The notes under the pieces were generated by a model that was not told where the DNA came from, did no database searches, and saw only the letters and a list, made by a program, of their open reading frames with translations. Position numbers and translations under genes: made by a program. A stretch of 64,000 nucleotides of DNA from Sphingomonas lenta (lineage in GTDB: Bacteria; Pseudomonadota; Alphaproteobacteria; Sphingomonadales; Sphingomonadaceae): NCBI RefSeq assembly GCF_002288825.1, contig NZ_NSLI01000003.1, positions 186,001 through 250,000 on the forward strand, read 5' to 3'. Position 1 is the stretch's first letter; every line of letters begins with the position of its first letter. Shown one piece after another: positions 16,521-26,071 of this stretch.

Positions 16521-17624
16521 TCAGCCGGCGAGGCTGACGCGGCCTCCAGCATGGCGTTCCAATCGGCCGGCCAGCTCCAGCTCGAGCAGCACCATGTGGA
16601 CCACCGCCGGGTCGTGGCCCGATTGGCGGATCAGTTCGTCGGCCGCGACGGGAACGGGGCCGAGCAGGCCTGCGACGTCGCGGCGGGCGCGGTCGTCGGC
16701 GTCGGCGGGCGGGGGTGCGCCCCAACGCTCGCCCGGCGCGCGGACGGCGCGGGGGTCGATGGGGCGGATCTGTTGCATCACGTCGTCGGCGTTCTGCACG
16801 AGGATGGCTCCTTCGCGGATCAGGAGGTTGCAGCCCTGCGCGCGCGGGTCGAGCGGGCTGCCTGGCACGGCCATGACCTCGCGCCCGGCCTCCGCGGCGA
16901 GGCGGGCGGTGATGAGCGAGCCGGACTTGGGCGCGGCCTCCACCACGACCGTGCCGCCCGACAGGCCGGCGATGATGCGGTTGCGCGACGGGAAGTTGCG
17001 CGCTCGGGGCTCGGTGCCGGGCGGCTGCTCGGCGACGAGCAGGCCCTGCGCGGCGACGCGCTCCTGCAGCTCGGCGTTCTCCGGCGGGAAGACCACGTCG
17101 ATGCCGCTGGCGATGACGCCCACCGTGCCGGTCGAAAGCGAGCCGACATGCGCGGCGGTGTCGATGCCGCGCGCGAGGCCGGAGACGACGGTCGCGCCCG
17201 CTTCGCCCAGCCTGAGGGCGAGTTCGCGCGCGAACCGGCAGGCGGCCGCCGATGCGTTGCGCGCGCCGACGATCGCGACACAGGGGCGCGCGGTCAGGCC
17301 CAAGTCGCCGCGGACGATGAGTGCGGGCGGTGCGTCGTCCAGCTCGGCGAGCAGCGGCGGGTAATCGCGGTCGTCGAGGAGCAAGTACCGCGCGCCGAGC
17401 TTGGCGACGCGCGCGACTTCCGCCGCGACCGCGCGCGGGTCGGCGAGCTCGGGCGCGCGCCCGCCGCCGCGCCGGGCGAGCATGGGCAGCGCCTCAATCG
17501 CGGCGGCGGCGGAGCCGAATCGGGCGAGTAGCTGGCGATAGGTGACGGGGCCGACGCCGTTCGTGCGGATCAGCTGGAGCTTGTCGGCGATGGTGTCGGC
17601 GACTGGCAGGCCTAGGTCAGCCAC
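16521..17624 (-). CDS. dprA: DNA-processing protein DprA
   Basis: 367 residues from GTG 17624, which overlaps the plsY stop (GTGGCTGA). A TTG at 17654 is the longer alternative. N-terminal SAM-like helix-hairpin (LQLIRTNGVGPVTYRQLLARFG), then the extended Rossmann fold: VAIVGARNASAAACRFA, VVSGLARGIDTAAHVG, VFPPEN, FPSRNRIIAGLSG, VVVEAAPKSGSLITARLA. A C-terminal winged-helix of about 60 residues (AADELIRQSGHDPAVVHMVL) is present. DprA binds incoming single-stranded DNA and loads RecA during transformation. Coupling to plsY is common in this group. Confidence 0.93.
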   Translation of the reverse strand: MADLGLPVADTIADKLQLIRTNGVGPVTYRQLLARFGSAAAAIEALPMLARRGGGRAPELADPRAVAAEVARVAKLGARYLLLDDRDYPPLLAELDDAPPALIVRGDLGLTARPCVAIVGARNASAAACRFARELALRLGEAGATVVSGLARGIDTAAHVGSLSTGTVGVIASGIDVVFPPENAELQERVAAQGLLVAEQPPGTEPRARNFPSRNRIIAGLSGGTVVVEAAPKSGSLITARLAAEAGREVMAVPGSPLDPRAQGCNLLIREGAILVQNADDVMQQIRPIDPRAVRAPGERWGAPPPADADDRARRDVAGLLGPVPVAADELIRQSGHDPAVVHMVLLELELAGRLERHAGGRVSLAG

Positions 17625-18219
17625 GCTTGCCGACCTTGGGCTCCGTGCCGTCAAGCAGGCGGCCGATATTGTCGCCGTGCTTCCATAGAACGATCAGCGC
17701 CAGCGCGATGAGGAGCAGCGTCAGGTCGAACCGGCCCAGCGCCGCCGAGGCTACGGGCGCGCTGACGGCGGCGGCCATGCCGGCGAGCGACGAGATGCGC
17801 ACCGTCGCGAGTAGGCCCAGCCATATGACGGCGTAGACCAGCCCGAGCGGCCAGTGGAGCGCGAGCACCACGCCCATCAAGGTCGCCACGCCCTTGCCGC
17901 CGCGGAACCCGAGCCAGACGGGGAAGCAGTGGCCGATCAACGCGCCCGCGGCGGCCAGCAGCTGCTCGCCGGGCGCGAACGCCTGGGCGAGCCATACGGC
18001 GGCGGCGCCTTTCAGCAGGTCGAGCAGCAGGGTCGCCGCGGCCAGCCCCTTGCGGCCGGTGCGCAGCACGTTGGTCGCGCCGATATTGCCCGAGCCGACC
18101 CGGCGCAGGTCGCCCGCGCCGCCCAGCCTGGTCAAGATCACGCCGAAGGGGATCGAGCCGAGGAGATAGCCGCCGACCAGCGCCAACGTCGGGGCGACCC
18201 ATAGGATTTGCGTCTGCAT
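17617..18219 (-). CDS. plsY: Glycerol-3-phosphate acyltransferase PlsY
   Basis: 200 residues, integral membrane protein with about five helices. Conserved motifs: GSIPFGVILTRLGGAGDLRR, VGSGNIGATNVLRTGRKG (motif with Ser/Arg), GHCFPVWLGFRGGKGVAT, and the terminal WKHGDNIGRLLDGTEPKVG. Transfers acyl from acyl-phosphate to glycerol-3-phosphate in the first step of phospholipid synthesis. Its stop overlaps dprA translation start. Confidence 0.95.
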   Translation of the reverse strand: MQTQILWVAPTLALVGGYLLGSIPFGVILTRLGGAGDLRRVGSGNIGATNVLRTGRKGLAAATLLLDLLKGAAAVWLAQAFAPGEQLLAAAGALIGHCFPVWLGFRGGKGVATLMGVVLALHWPLGLVYAVIWLGLLATVRISSLAGMAAAVSAPVASAALGRFDLTLLLIALALIVLWKHGDNIGRLLDGTEPKVGKRG

Positions 18220-18330
18220 GGGCCCCTCCTCCTCGTGCGGTGATTATTTTAGCGCAAGCCGTTGCGGACCGGCAACAACTTACCGCAGCCGCTTGCGGGC
18301 GGGGGCCGCGCCCGTCAAGGCGTGGGCGCG

Positions 18331-19140
18331 ATGGACGAGCGGCCGATCCTGTTCTTCGATTCCGGGGTGGGCGGGCTGTCGATCGTCGAGCCCGCGCGCG
18401 CCGCGCTGCCCGCCGCGCCGTTCGTGTACGCGGCGGACTCGGCGGGCTTTCCGTACGGCACGAAGAGCGAGGCGGAGATCGCAGGCCGCGTGCCGGCGCT
18501 GCTCGGGCGGCTGGTCGAGCGCTACCGGCCCAGGCTCGTCGTGATCGCGTGCAACACCGCGTCCACCATCGCGCTGCCCGCGGTGCGCGCCGCGCTGGAC
18601 CTGCCGGTGGTCGGCACGGTGCCCGCGATCAAGCCCGCCGCCGAACTGTCCGCGACGCGGGTGATCGGCGTGCTGGGGACGGAGGCGACGGTGCGCCAGG
18701 CCTATGTGGACGACCTGTCGGCGCGCTTCGCGGGCGACTGCCTGGTGCTGCGGCACGGGTCGGCGGAGCTGGTCGAGTTGGCGGAAGCGAAGCTTCGGGG
18801 CGAAGCCGCACCCGCGGACGCGTACGCCCGCGTGCTGGCGGGGCTGTTCGATCAGCCGGGCGGCGACCGGATCGACGTGGTGGTGAACGCCTGCACGCAT
18901 TTTCCGCTCGTCGAGGCGGAGCTGGAGATCGCCGCCCCGCATCCCGTCCGCTTCGTCGACGGCGGGCCGGGGATCGCGCGGCGGATCGCGCATCTGACGG
19001 CGGGACAGGGATGGCCGGCCCAAGATGGGCGAACGGGGCGGCTCGACGGCGTGGCCGTCTTCACGCGGCTCGGCGAACGGGAGCGCGCGCTGCTTCCCGC
19101 GCTCGAGAGCCGCGGGTTCGGCAGGGCGGAAGCGCTCTAG
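18331..19140 (+). CDS. murI: Glutamate racemase
   Basis: 269 residues from ATG 18331. Converts L- to D-glutamate for peptidoglycan. Both catalytic cysteines are in place, in VVIACNTAST and VVNACTHFPLVE, with the N-terminal FFDSGVGGLS loop and FPYGTKSE. An upstream in-frame ATG at 18262 would add a low-complexity 23-residue extension that is not family-like. It diverges from plsY, with about 110 bp between. Confidence 0.95.
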   Translation: MDERPILFFDSGVGGLSIVEPARAALPAAPFVYAADSAGFPYGTKSEAEIAGRVPALLGRLVERYRPRLVVIACNTASTIALPAVRAALDLPVVGTVPAIKPAAELSATRVIGVLGTEATVRQAYVDDLSARFAGDCLVLRHGSAELVELAEAKLRGEAAPADAYARVLAGLFDQPGGDRIDVVVNACTHFPLVEAELEIAAPHPVRFVDGGPGIARRIAHLTAGQGWPAQDGRTGRLDGVAVFTRLGERERALLPALESRGFGRAEAL

Positions 19141-19143
19141 GCG

Positions 19144-19293
19144 TCAGCCGCGGAGAAGCGCGGCGTAGCGGTCGGCGAGCTCGAGATGGATTTGGCGCGC
19201 CGCGTCGCTCGACGCGCGCTCGGCGACGGCGCGCTCCTGGCGCTCGCGCCGCGTATAGTAGCTGATCCGCGCCGCCGCGGCTTGGTTCGTCAT
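19144..19293 (-). CDS. Small conserved-type hypothetical protein
   Basis: 49 residues from ATG 19293 with GGGGAA eight bases upstream. Composition is highly charged and helical (ISYYTRRERQERAVAERASS, DAARQIHLELADRYAALLRG). This RRERxER...HLELADRYA pattern is one I associate with a short sphingomonad protein of unknown function. It converges on murI with a 3-bp gap between the two stop codons. Confidence 0.68.
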   Translation of the reverse strand: MTNQAAAARISYYTRRERQERAVAERASSDAARQIHLELADRYAALLRG

Positions 19294-19459
19294 GACGTTT
19301 CCCCGACCCGCAATATGCGTCGAATAATTCCTTACAACACGGAACCGAACGCCGACGCCCGCGTTTTGCGCAGCTTTTTCGTGCTCCGTCAATAACAAGG
19401 GACAATTTGCGAGTCGTTAGCGCTGGCGGCGGGGCGCTGGCGGGACTAGATGCGCGCGC

Positions 19460-20704
19460 ATGGACACCCCCGGCCACCAGGCCCGGCCCGTCGATTACGG
19501 GCGCGTCTTCAGCCAAGCGATCGACCGGTTGCACGCCGAGGGCCGCTACCGCGTGTTCATCGACATCCTCAGGAACAAGGGCCAGTTCCCCAACGCGCGC
19601 TGCTTCGCGGGGCATAACGGCCCGAAGCCGATCACCGTGTGGTGCTCGAACGATTACCTGGCGATGGGGCAGCACCCCAAGGTGATCGCCGCCATGGAGG
19701 AGGCGCTACACGACGTCGGCGCGGGCTCGGGCGGCACGCGCAACATCGGCGGCAACACGCACTACCATGTCGATCTGGAGGCGGAGCTCGCCGACCTGCA
19801 CGGCAAGGAGGCGGCGCTGCTGTTCACGAGCGGCTACGTGTCGAACGAGGCGACCTTGTCGACGCTGGCCAAGGTGCTACCCGGCTGCGTCGTCTTCTCC
19901 GACGAGCTGAACCACGCGTCCATGATCGCGGGCATCCGCAACTCGGGCTGCGAGAAGCGCGTGTTCCGGCACAACGACTTGGTGCACCTGGAGGAGTTGC
20001 TCGCCGCCGAGCCGGCGGACGCGCCCAAGCTCATCGCGTTCGAGAGCGTTTATTCGATGGAGGGCGACGTCGCCCCCATCGCCGCGATCTGCGACCTCGC
20101 CGACAAGTACAACGCGCTCACCTATCTCGACGAGGTGCACGCGGTGGGCATGTACGGCCCGCGCGGCGGCGGCATCTCCGAGCGCGAGGGCGTCGCGCAC
20201 CGGCTCACCGTGATCGAAGGGACGCTGGGCAAGGCGTTCGGCGTGATGGGCGGCTACATCGCCGCGGACCGCACGGTGGTGGACGTGATCCGCTCCTACG
20301 CGCCGGGCTTCATCTTCACGACCTCGCTGTCGCCGGTCTTGGTGGCGGGCGTGCTGGCGAGCGTGCGGCACCTGAAGAGCTCCGCTAGCGAACGCGAGGG
20401 GCAGCAGGCGGCCGCCGCGACGCTGAAGGGCATGCTGACGGACGCCGGCCTGCCCGTGCTGCCGGGCGACACGCACATCGTGCCCGTGATGGTCGGCGAT
20501 CCCGTAAAAGCCAAGCGGATCAGCGACATCCTGCTCGCCGAGTACGGCGTGTACGTGCAGCCCATCAACTATCCCACCGTGCCGCGCGGGACCGAGCGGC
20601 TGCGCTTCACGCCGGGGCCGGCGCATGACGAGCGGATGATGCGCGAGCTGACGGACGCGCTCACCGAGATTTGGGACCGGCTGGAGCTGAAGCTCGCCGC
20701 GTGA
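19460..20704 (+). CDS. hemA: 5-aminolevulinate synthase
   Basis: 414 residues. Pyridoxal-phosphate enzyme condensing glycine and succinyl-CoA, the first step of tetrapyrrole synthesis by the C4 route, restricted among bacteria largely to alphaproteobacteria. PLP lysine in [14 protein letters not shown] near residue 258; [25 protein letters not shown] and [10 protein letters not shown] are the usual family blocks. The first ~12 residues ([14 protein letters not shown]) are slightly longer than typical. The downstream DUF695 gene starts inside its stop (GTGA). Confidence 0.96.
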   Translation: MDTPGHQARPVDYGRVFSQAIDRLHAEGRYRVFIDILRNKGQFPNARCFAGHNGPKPITVWCSNDYLAMGQHPKVIAAMEEALHDVGAGSGGTRNIGGNTHYHVDLEAELADLHGKEAALLFTSGYVSNEATLSTLAKVLPGCVVFSDELNHASMIAGIRNSGCEKRVFRHNDLVHLEELLAAEPADAPKLIAFESVYSMEGDVAPIAAICDLADKYNALTYLDEVHAVGMYGPRGGGISEREGVAHRLTVIEGTLGKAFGVMGGYIAADRTVVDVIRSYAPGFIFTTSLSPVLVAGVLASVRHLKSSASEREGQQAAAATLKGMLTDAGLPVLPGDTHIVPVMVGDPVKAKRISDILLAEYGVYVQPINYPTVPRGTERLRFTPGPAHDERMMRELTDALTEIWDRLELKLAA

Positions 20705-21123
20705 GCGACGGTTGGACGCTCGCCGCGAGGGAGGCGGAGGACGGCGAATATACGGTCCGGACGCGGGCGGCGTTGCCCGATCCGGCGGAGCGCGCCCGCT
20801 ACCCCGTCGCGATGTGGATCACATGGCCTTGGGGCCCGATCGCGTCCGAGGCCGAGGAGGACGCGATCATCGACGAGATGATCCGTTTCGAGAACGCGGT
20901 GCACGAAGCTGCGACACGGGGCGGCTGGGGCATGCTGGTCGCGGTGGTGACGAACGGCGCGGGGCGCGAATGGCTTTGGCACGCGGCGCATGCGGACGAG
21001 TTCGTGGGCGAGATGCGCGGCGCGCTGCAAGGTCACCCGACCTACCCGTTCGAGGTGCGCGCCTGGGACGACCCGACGTGGAAGGCGGCGCGCGAGCTGA
21101 ACCCGCGAGCGGGGATGCACTAG
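20701..21123 (+). CDS. DUF695-like protein
   Basis: 140 residues from GTG 20701 overlapping the hemA stop. Features include [11 protein letters not shown] near residue 35, [20 protein letters not shown] in the middle and [16 protein letters not shown] near the end, a pattern seen in DUF695 proteins of unknown role. No signal peptide or membrane helix. Likely cotranscribed with hemA; a haem-related function would be a guess. Confidence 0.72.
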   Translation: MSDGWTLAAREAEDGEYTVRTRAALPDPAERARYPVAMWITWPWGPIASEAEEDAIIDEMIRFENAVHEAATRGGWGMLVAVVTNGAGREWLWHAAHADEFVGEMRGALQGHPTYPFEVRAWDDPTWKAARELNPRAGMH

Positions 21124-21572
21124 GCGGCGAGCAGGCCCGCCAGGATCGTGAGGCTACCTAGCCCGAGCGAGAGCGGCGCGCGCAAACTCATCCAATCGGG
21201 TGGCGCATCTCCGCTGGCGACGAGGCGGCGATCGACGAGGAGGGTCGCGAGGATCGCGATGCCCAGGCCGGTAAGCGCCGCGGCGAATCCGCCTAGGACG
21301 ATCAGGATGCCGAGCGCCAGCACGGCCAGGGACGGGACGACCGCCACGGCCGCGAGCGCGCCCTGGCCTTGATGACGCCGCATCGCGAACCCCCACCATA
21401 TGCCGCCCAGGAAGCTGAGAATCAGGCCCGCGTAACCAAAGGCGAGGGCTTCGCCGAAATGGTGCTCCGTGCCCCTCGCGACCAGCACCACGGCCGCAAT
21501 CTGCGGCAGCAGTCCGGCGTAGCCGAGCAGGTGGGCGGCGCGGGACACGCGCGGGCGGGAGACGTCTGTCAC
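21120..21572 (-). CDS. DUF3429 membrane protein
   Basis: 150 residues with about five hydrophobic helices (LLPQIAAVVLVARG, AFGYAGLILSFLGGIWWGFA, VAVVPSLAVLALGILIVLGG, and others). The SFLGGIWWGFAMR motif is characteristic of DUF3429 proteins. Function unknown. Its start overlaps the stop of the upstream Uma2 gene (ATGA), so the two are translationally coupled; its stop overlaps the stop of the DUF695 gene on the other strand. Confidence 0.8.
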   Translation of the reverse strand: MTDVSRPRVSRAAHLLGYAGLLPQIAAVVLVARGTEHHFGEALAFGYAGLILSFLGGIWWGFAMRRHQGQGALAAVAVVPSLAVLALGILIVLGGFAAALTGLGIAILATLLVDRRLVASGDAPPDWMSLRAPLSLGLGSLTILAGLLAA

Positions 21573-22141
21573 GCGAGCGTGATGACGGCGTCCGCGCCGG
21601 GAACCTCGATGGGCTCGCCAAAGGGGATCACGCGCTTGGCACCGTAGTCGCCCGCTTCCGGCTCGGCCATGACGTGCGTCTTGCGGCCGTTCACGTCGAC
21701 CACCCAGTAATGCGGCACACCCGCTTCGGCGTAACCGGCCCGCTTGCGCCCTAGATCATTGCGCAGAGTCGTGTCGGCGATCTCGACGGCCATGAAGAGG
21801 CTGGCGACTTCAAAGATGAAAGGGCCGATCTTCGCGTTCCTGAAGACGCCGACGTCCGGCAGCCGCACGGTCCGTCTGGCGAAGCGTACGGTCGGCTCGG
21901 GACCGACGAGCCACTCGGGGCCGAGCGCCGCGAAAATGGAAGTGAGCTGCCGCGAGACGTCCTGCTGCACCATCCAGTGCGGAATGTTGGCTGCCGACAT
22001 CCGGATGATCTCTCCCTCGATCAGCTCGACCTTGCCCACCCATTCGCTGATCGGGGGATGCTGCGCCAGTTGCAGGAACTCTTCCGCCGTGAAGCGGACG
22101 GGAGTCTCCTTGTACTCGGCGATACGCTCCGCGCGGGTCAT
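21569..22141 (-). CDS. Uma2-family (DUF820) PD-(D/E)XK nuclease-like protein
   Basis: 190 residues from ATG 22141. Pattern of the Uma2 fold: VRFTAEEFLQLA, ELIEGEIIRMSAAN, then the nuclease core VRLPDVGVFRN (Asp), FMAVEIADTTLRNDLGRKRAGYAEAG (Glu and Lys) and VPHYWVVDVNGRKTHVM. Such genes are abundant in cyanobacteria and scattered in others, and most remain uncharacterised. Residues of the PD-(D/E)XK site appear intact. It is coupled to a DUF3429 membrane gene. Confidence 0.8.
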   Translation of the reverse strand: MTRAERIAEYKETPVRFTAEEFLQLAQHPPISEWVGKVELIEGEIIRMSAANIPHWMVQQDVSRQLTSIFAALGPEWLVGPEPTVRFARRTVRLPDVGVFRNAKIGPFIFEVASLFMAVEIADTTLRNDLGRKRAGYAEAGVPHYWVVDVNGRKTHVMAEPEAGDYGAKRVIPFGEPIEVPGADAVITLA

Positions 22142-22254
22142 GCTGTCGACATAACACACGCACACGCGGGGAGGTAGCGCGGCACCGCGTTTCGCCCTAG
22201 ATGGAGCGCACCCCGACATTATCAGGCCGCACCTTGCGCCGAGGAGCCCGCCCC

Positions 22255-23562
22255 ATGAGCACGCAGCCCGCCACCCTGACCGATCTCCAGCCCGACGGCT
22301 TCTTCTCCCGCGACCTCGCCCAGGCGGATCCCGCGATGTTCGGCGGCGTGGACGCGGAGCTTCGGCGGCAGCAGACGCAGATCGAGCTGATCGCGTCCGA
22401 GAACATCGTGTCGCGCGCCGTGCTGGAGGCGCAGGGGTCGGTGTTCACGAACAAGTACGCGGAAGGCTATCCGGGCAAGCGCTATTACCAGGGGTGCGGG
22501 CCTTCGGACGAGGTGGAGATGCTGGCGATCGAGCGCGCCAAGCAGCTTTTCGGGTGCGGTTTCGCCAATGTCCAGCCGCATTCGGGCGCGCAGGCGAACG
22601 GCGCGGTGATGCTGGCGCTGGTACGCCCAGGCGACACCATCCTGGGCATGAGCCTGGACGCGGGCGGGCACCTGACGCACGGCGCGAAGGCGGCGATGAG
22701 CGGCAAATGGTTCGACGCGGTGCAGTACGGCGTCGATCCGGAGACGCACCTGATCGACTACGGGCAGGTCGAGCGGCTCGCCGTCGAGCGCCGGCCGAAG
22801 CTCATCATCGCCGGCGGCTCCGCCTATCCGCGCGTGATCGACTTCGCGGCGATGCGCGCGATCGCCGACAAGGTGGGCGCGTTTCTCATGGTCGACATGG
22901 CGCACTTCGCGGGCATCGTCGCGGCGGGGCTGCACCCCTCGCCGTTCGGGCACGCGCATGTGGTCACCACCACCACGCATAAGACGCTGCGCGGGCCCCG
23001 CGGCGGCATGGTGATGACCGACGACGAGGCGCTGGCCAAGAAGATCAACTCGGCGGTGTTTCCGGGGCTGCAGGGCGGGCCGCTGATGCACGTAGTGGCC
23101 GCCAAGGCGGTGGCGTTCGGCGAGGCGCTGCGCCCCGACTTCAAGAGCTACATCGCCGCCGTGGTGGAGAACGCCAAGGTGCTCGCGGCCACGCTCAAGG
23201 AGCGGGGCGCGGACCTGGTGGCGGGCGGGACCGACACGCACCTAGCGCTGGTCGATCTCAGGCCGCTGGGCATCACCGGCCGCGACGCGGACGAGGCGCT
23301 GGAGCGGTCGGGGATCACCTGCAACAAGAACGGCGTCCCCAACGACCCGCTGCCGCCCGTCAAGACGAGCGGCATCCGCGTGGGCAGCCCGGCGGGCACG
23401 ACGCGCGGCTTCGGGCCGGCCGAATTCCGCGAGATCGGCCACATGGTCGCCGACGTGCTCGACGGCCTGCGCGCGAAGGGCGAGCACGGCGATCCGGCCG
23501 TCGAGGGACAAGTGCGCGAGCGGGTCCAGGCGCTGTGCGCGCGCTTCCCGATCTACAACTGA
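22255..23562 (+). CDS. glyA: Serine hydroxymethyltransferase
   Basis: 435 residues from ATG 22255, with GAGGAG upstream. Interconverts serine and glycine with tetrahydrofolate. PLP lysine in [15 protein letters not shown] near residue 245; [19 protein letters not shown] and [16 protein letters not shown] at the N-terminus are standard. The first 20 residues are a variable leader. It probably forms an operon with the small membrane protein and nrdR downstream. Confidence 0.97.
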   Translation: MSTQPATLTDLQPDGFFSRDLAQADPAMFGGVDAELRRQQTQIELIASENIVSRAVLEAQGSVFTNKYAEGYPGKRYYQGCGPSDEVEMLAIERAKQLFGCGFANVQPHSGAQANGAVMLALVRPGDTILGMSLDAGGHLTHGAKAAMSGKWFDAVQYGVDPETHLIDYGQVERLAVERRPKLIIAGGSAYPRVIDFAAMRAIADKVGAFLMVDMAHFAGIVAAGLHPSPFGHAHVVTTTTHKTLRGPRGGMVMTDDEALAKKINSAVFPGLQGGPLMHVVAAKAVAFGEALRPDFKSYIAAVVENAKVLAATLKERGADLVAGGTDTHLALVDLRPLGITGRDADEALERSGITCNKNGVPNDPLPPVKTSGIRVGSPAGTTRGFGPAEFREIGHMVADVLDGLRAKGEHGDPAVEGQVRERVQALCARFPIYN

Positions 23563-23573
23563 GGAGCGATCCG

Positions 23574-23738
23574 ATGGCGAGCACCGAAGACAAGAAGCTG
23601 GGCAAGGACATGGCCAAGTACGGCGCGATCGGCGCGCTGGTCGCGATCCCCGTGCCGTTCGTGGGCCCGATCATCGGCGCGGCGGCGGGCGCGGGTTACG
23701 CCTGGTACCGCTCGAACAAGCGGAAGGGCGGGTTCTAA
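23574..23738 (+). CDS. Small membrane protein
   Basis: 54 residues from ATG 23574, 11 bp after glyA, with GAGGAG at the glyA stop. Charged N-terminus (STEDKKLGKDMAKYG), then a glycine-rich hydrophobic hairpin (AIGALVAIPVPFVGPIIGAA, AGAGYAWY) and a basic tail SNKRKGGF. Length and layout suggest a small inner-membrane protein; function unknown. Confidence 0.7.
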   Translation: MASTEDKKLGKDMAKYGAIGALVAIPVPFVGPIIGAAAGAGYAWYRSNKRKGGF

Positions 23739-23780
23739 GTTGCGTTCGACGCGCTCGCGCCACCGTAAGGTGGCCGGATA

Positions 23781-24242
23781 ATGCGCTGCCCGTTCTGCGG
23801 CCACGACGACAGCCAGGTGAAGGACAGCCGCCCCACCGAGGATGGGGCGGCGATCCGCAGGCGGCGGCAGTGCGAGGGCTGCGCCGCGCGCTTCACGACG
23901 TTCGAGCGCATCCAACTGCGCGAGCTGACGGTGGTGAAGTCGGAAGGCCGGCGCGAGCCGTTCGACCGCGATAAGCTGCTGCGCTCCGTCTCGGTCGCCG
24001 CGCGCAAGCGGCCGATCGACCCCGTGCGCCTGGAGAAGCTGGTGTCGGGCATCCAGCGCCGCCTGGAGACGAGCGGCGACAGCGAGGTGAGCGCCGAGCG
24101 GATCGGCGGGATGGTGATGGACGGGCTGAAGGGCCTCGACTCGGTCGCGTACATCCGCTTCGCCAGCGTGTATCGCGATTTCTCGGAGGCGCGCGACTTC
24201 GAGGCGTTCGCGGGCACGGTCAAGGAGGCGGCGCCCGAGTGA
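23781..24242 (+). CDS. nrdR: Transcriptional repressor NrdR
   Basis: 153 residues. N-terminal zinc ribbon with CPFCG and CEGC, followed by the ATP-cone domain ([20 protein letters not shown]). NrdR senses ATP/dATP and represses ribonucleotide reductase genes; no nrd gene is in the window. The glyA-nrdR order is common in proteobacteria. Its stop is overlapped by the GTG of the methyltransferase gene. Confidence 0.96.
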   Translation: MRCPFCGHDDSQVKDSRPTEDGAAIRRRRQCEGCAARFTTFERIQLRELTVVKSEGRREPFDRDKLLRSVSVAARKRPIDPVRLEKLVSGIQRRLETSGDSEVSAERIGGMVMDGLKGLDSVAYIRFASVYRDFSEARDFEAFAGTVKEAAPE

Positions 24243-24979
24243 CCGACACGGCTTCGACCGCGCCGCCGCCTGCGATCGTCCTCGTCCGGCCGCAGCTGGG
24301 CGAGAATATCGGCAAGGCGGCGCGCGCGATGCTCAACTTCGGGCTGACCGACCTCCGGCTCGTCTCCCCCCGCGACGGCTGGCCCAACCCGGCGGCGGGC
24401 CCTGCGGCGAGCGGGGCGGACTTGGTGCTCGAGCGAGCACGCGTATTCGAGACGGTGGCCGACGCGGTGGCGGATTGCGCGCACGTCTACGCCACCACGG
24501 TCAGGAAGCGCGGGGTAACGAAGCCCGTGGTGACGCCGGAAGAGGCCGCGCGCGCGATGCGGGCGGAGCCGGGCCGCTCGGCGTGGCTGTTCGGGCCCGA
24601 GCGGTCGGGGCTGGAGACGGACGACGTGGCGCTCGCGCGTACGATCCTGACGGTGCCGATCAACCCCGAGTTCGGGTCCCTGAACCTAGCGCAGGCGGTG
24701 ATCCTGTGCGCGTACGAATGGTCCAAGAGCCAGGAGTTGACGCAGCCGCCGCAGGTGGAGCTCGACCCGCCCGCGCCGCAAGCGGAGCTGGAGGGCATGA
24801 TCGCGCAGCTGGAGGGCATGCTGGAGGCGTCGGGCTATTTCTTCCCGCCCGACCGCGTGCCGGCGACCAAGCGGACGCTCAGGACGCTGCTGACCAAGCC
24901 GGGCTGGTCGAGCCAGGAGGTCAGGACGTTCCGCGGCGTGCTGTCGGCGCTCGGCGGCGCTAAGAAGCCGAAGCCCTGA
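24239..24979 (+). CDS. tRNA/rRNA ribose methyltransferase, TrmJ-like (SPOUT)
   Basis: 246 residues from GTG 24239 (GTGA overlap with nrdR). SPOUT knot motifs: [20 protein letters not shown] at the N-terminus, [18 protein letters not shown], and [20 protein letters not shown]. The C-terminal ~80 residues ([20 protein letters not shown] ... [17 protein letters not shown]) match TrmJ, which 2'-O-methylates position 32 of tRNA. Substrate is assigned by similarity only. The last 20 bp overlap the chorismate mutase gene tail to tail. Confidence 0.88.
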   Translation: MTDTASTAPPPAIVLVRPQLGENIGKAARAMLNFGLTDLRLVSPRDGWPNPAAGPAASGADLVLERARVFETVADAVADCAHVYATTVRKRGVTKPVVTPEEAARAMRAEPGRSAWLFGPERSGLETDDVALARTILTVPINPEFGSLNLAQAVILCAYEWSKSQELTQPPQVELDPPAPQAELEGMIAQLEGMLEASGYFFPPDRVPATKRTLRTLLTKPGWSSQEVRTFRGVLSALGGAKKPKP

Positions 24980-25274
24980 GCCGGTCCCAGGCCTCGAGCT
25001 CATAGGCGATGGACGCCTCGACGAGGCGGTCCCAGATTGCGGCTATCTCGTCGGCGGGCAGTCCGGCGGCCTCCGCCCGGCCGCGTGCGTTGGCGATCAC
25101 CTCAGCCTTGCGGCGCTCGTCGCGGACGGCTCCGCGCTCCGGCTTGATGCGCGCGGCGGCGTCCATGTACGCGAAGCGGCGCGCGAGCAGGTCCACGAGC
25201 TCGCGGTCGGTCGCGTCGACGCCGGCGCGGACCTCCGCCATAGTCCGGCAGCGCTCGGGCGGTTGGATGGGCAT
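24960..25274 (-). CDS. Chorismate mutase, AroQ type
   Basis: 104 residues, all-helical AroQ fold: VRAGVDATDRELVDLLARRF, YMDAAARIKPERGAVRDERR, then VIANARGRAEAAGLPADEIA and WDRLVEASIAYE. Active-site Arg and Lys positions (RELVDLLARR, IK, RDERR) are kept. It converts chorismate to prephenate for Phe and Tyr; the PchB subgroup of isochorismate-pyruvate lyases cannot be fully excluded. It is monofunctional, with no fused dehydratase. Confidence 0.85.
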   Translation of the reverse strand: MPIQPPERCRTMAEVRAGVDATDRELVDLLARRFAYMDAAARIKPERGAVRDERRKAEVIANARGRAEAAGLPADEIAAIWDRLVEASIAYELEAWDRLRASAS

Positions 25275-25397
25275 GGCGCGGCCATGGGGCGGCCCGCGAC
25301 GCCTGTCCAGCGCGCCCGAGCGGGAGACGGGGCCGATTTGCCGGGCGGCGCGCCTGCTGTTATGGTCGGGTGACACGCGTATCTCGGAGGTAAGTCG

Positions 25398-25628
25398 ATG
25401 GAGTTGATCGCTGCGATGCTTATGGTCGCCGGCCAGACGGCCGCGACGCCCGCGGAGCCCAAGCCGGTCGAGCCCAAGAAGGTCTGCCGCCGCGAGACGT
25501 CGACGAGCAGCCGCCTCGATGTCAGGCGTGTCTGCAAGACGCGTGCGGAGTGGGACGCGCAGGAGCGCGCGGAGCAGCGTAACCTGCAGCGTCAGAACGA
25601 TTGGGGTCGGGCGGGCAGCGCGGGCTGA
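25398..25628 (+). CDS. Small secreted two-cysteine protein, paralogue A
   Basis: 76 residues with a short signal-like start (MELIAAMLMVAGQTAATPAE), a Pro/Lys spacer, then a compact unit VCRRETSTSSRLDVRRVCKT followed by RAEWDAQE and a Gln/Asn-rich tail. The two cysteines are 15 residues apart. The same unit is repeated in the next gene, which starts 55 bp downstream. Likely periplasmic; role unknown. Confidence 0.68.
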   Translation: MELIAAMLMVAGQTAATPAEPKPVEPKKVCRRETSTSSRLDVRRVCKTRAEWDAQERAEQRNLQRQNDWGRAGSAG

Positions 25629-25683
25629 CGCAGGCGTCCCCCGCCCCGCCGACCCATTCGTTCGACCACAAGGAGTGCCCCGC

Positions 25684-25917
25684 ATGACCGCCCTGTTGCT
25701 TCTCGCCGTCCTTCTGCAGACCTCCGGCCAAGCGGCCGACGCGGAGAAGGCGGACCCGGTCGTCTGCCGCCGCGAGGCCCCGATCGGCTCGCACGTCCCG
25801 GGCCGGCGCGTCTGCAGGAAGCGGTCGGAATGGGCCGCCAAGAGCACCAGGGTCGGCCAGGACGGGCGCGTGGTGCCGCAATGGCAGGGCAATGCGGGAT
25901 TCAGCCCCCGCAACTGA
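25684..25917 (+). CDS. Small secreted two-cysteine protein, paralogue B
   Basis: 77 residues from ATG 25684 with AAGGAG upstream. Signal peptide MTALLLLAVLLQTSGQAADA, then VVCRREAPIGSHVPGRRVCR followed by KRSEWAAK. It keeps the CRRE...RRVC(R/K)xRxEW unit of paralogue A while the rest has diverged, so the pair arose by an old tandem duplication. Function unknown. Confidence 0.7.
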   Translation: MTALLLLAVLLQTSGQAADAEKADPVVCRREAPIGSHVPGRRVCRKRSEWAAKSTRVGQDGRVVPQWQGNAGFSPRN

Positions 25918-26071
25918 CCCGCCCGTCGGTTGACCTTCGCCGCCCGGCCTGCTAGCGGCGCACGCTTCGCGATCGGCCCCGCATCCCGGTGAAGCGGCGG
26001 CCCCACCCCGACTTGTCGGCCAGTGGAGCGATACCGGGAAGAACGTAGTCGCAATCGTCAAGGAACAGGAA

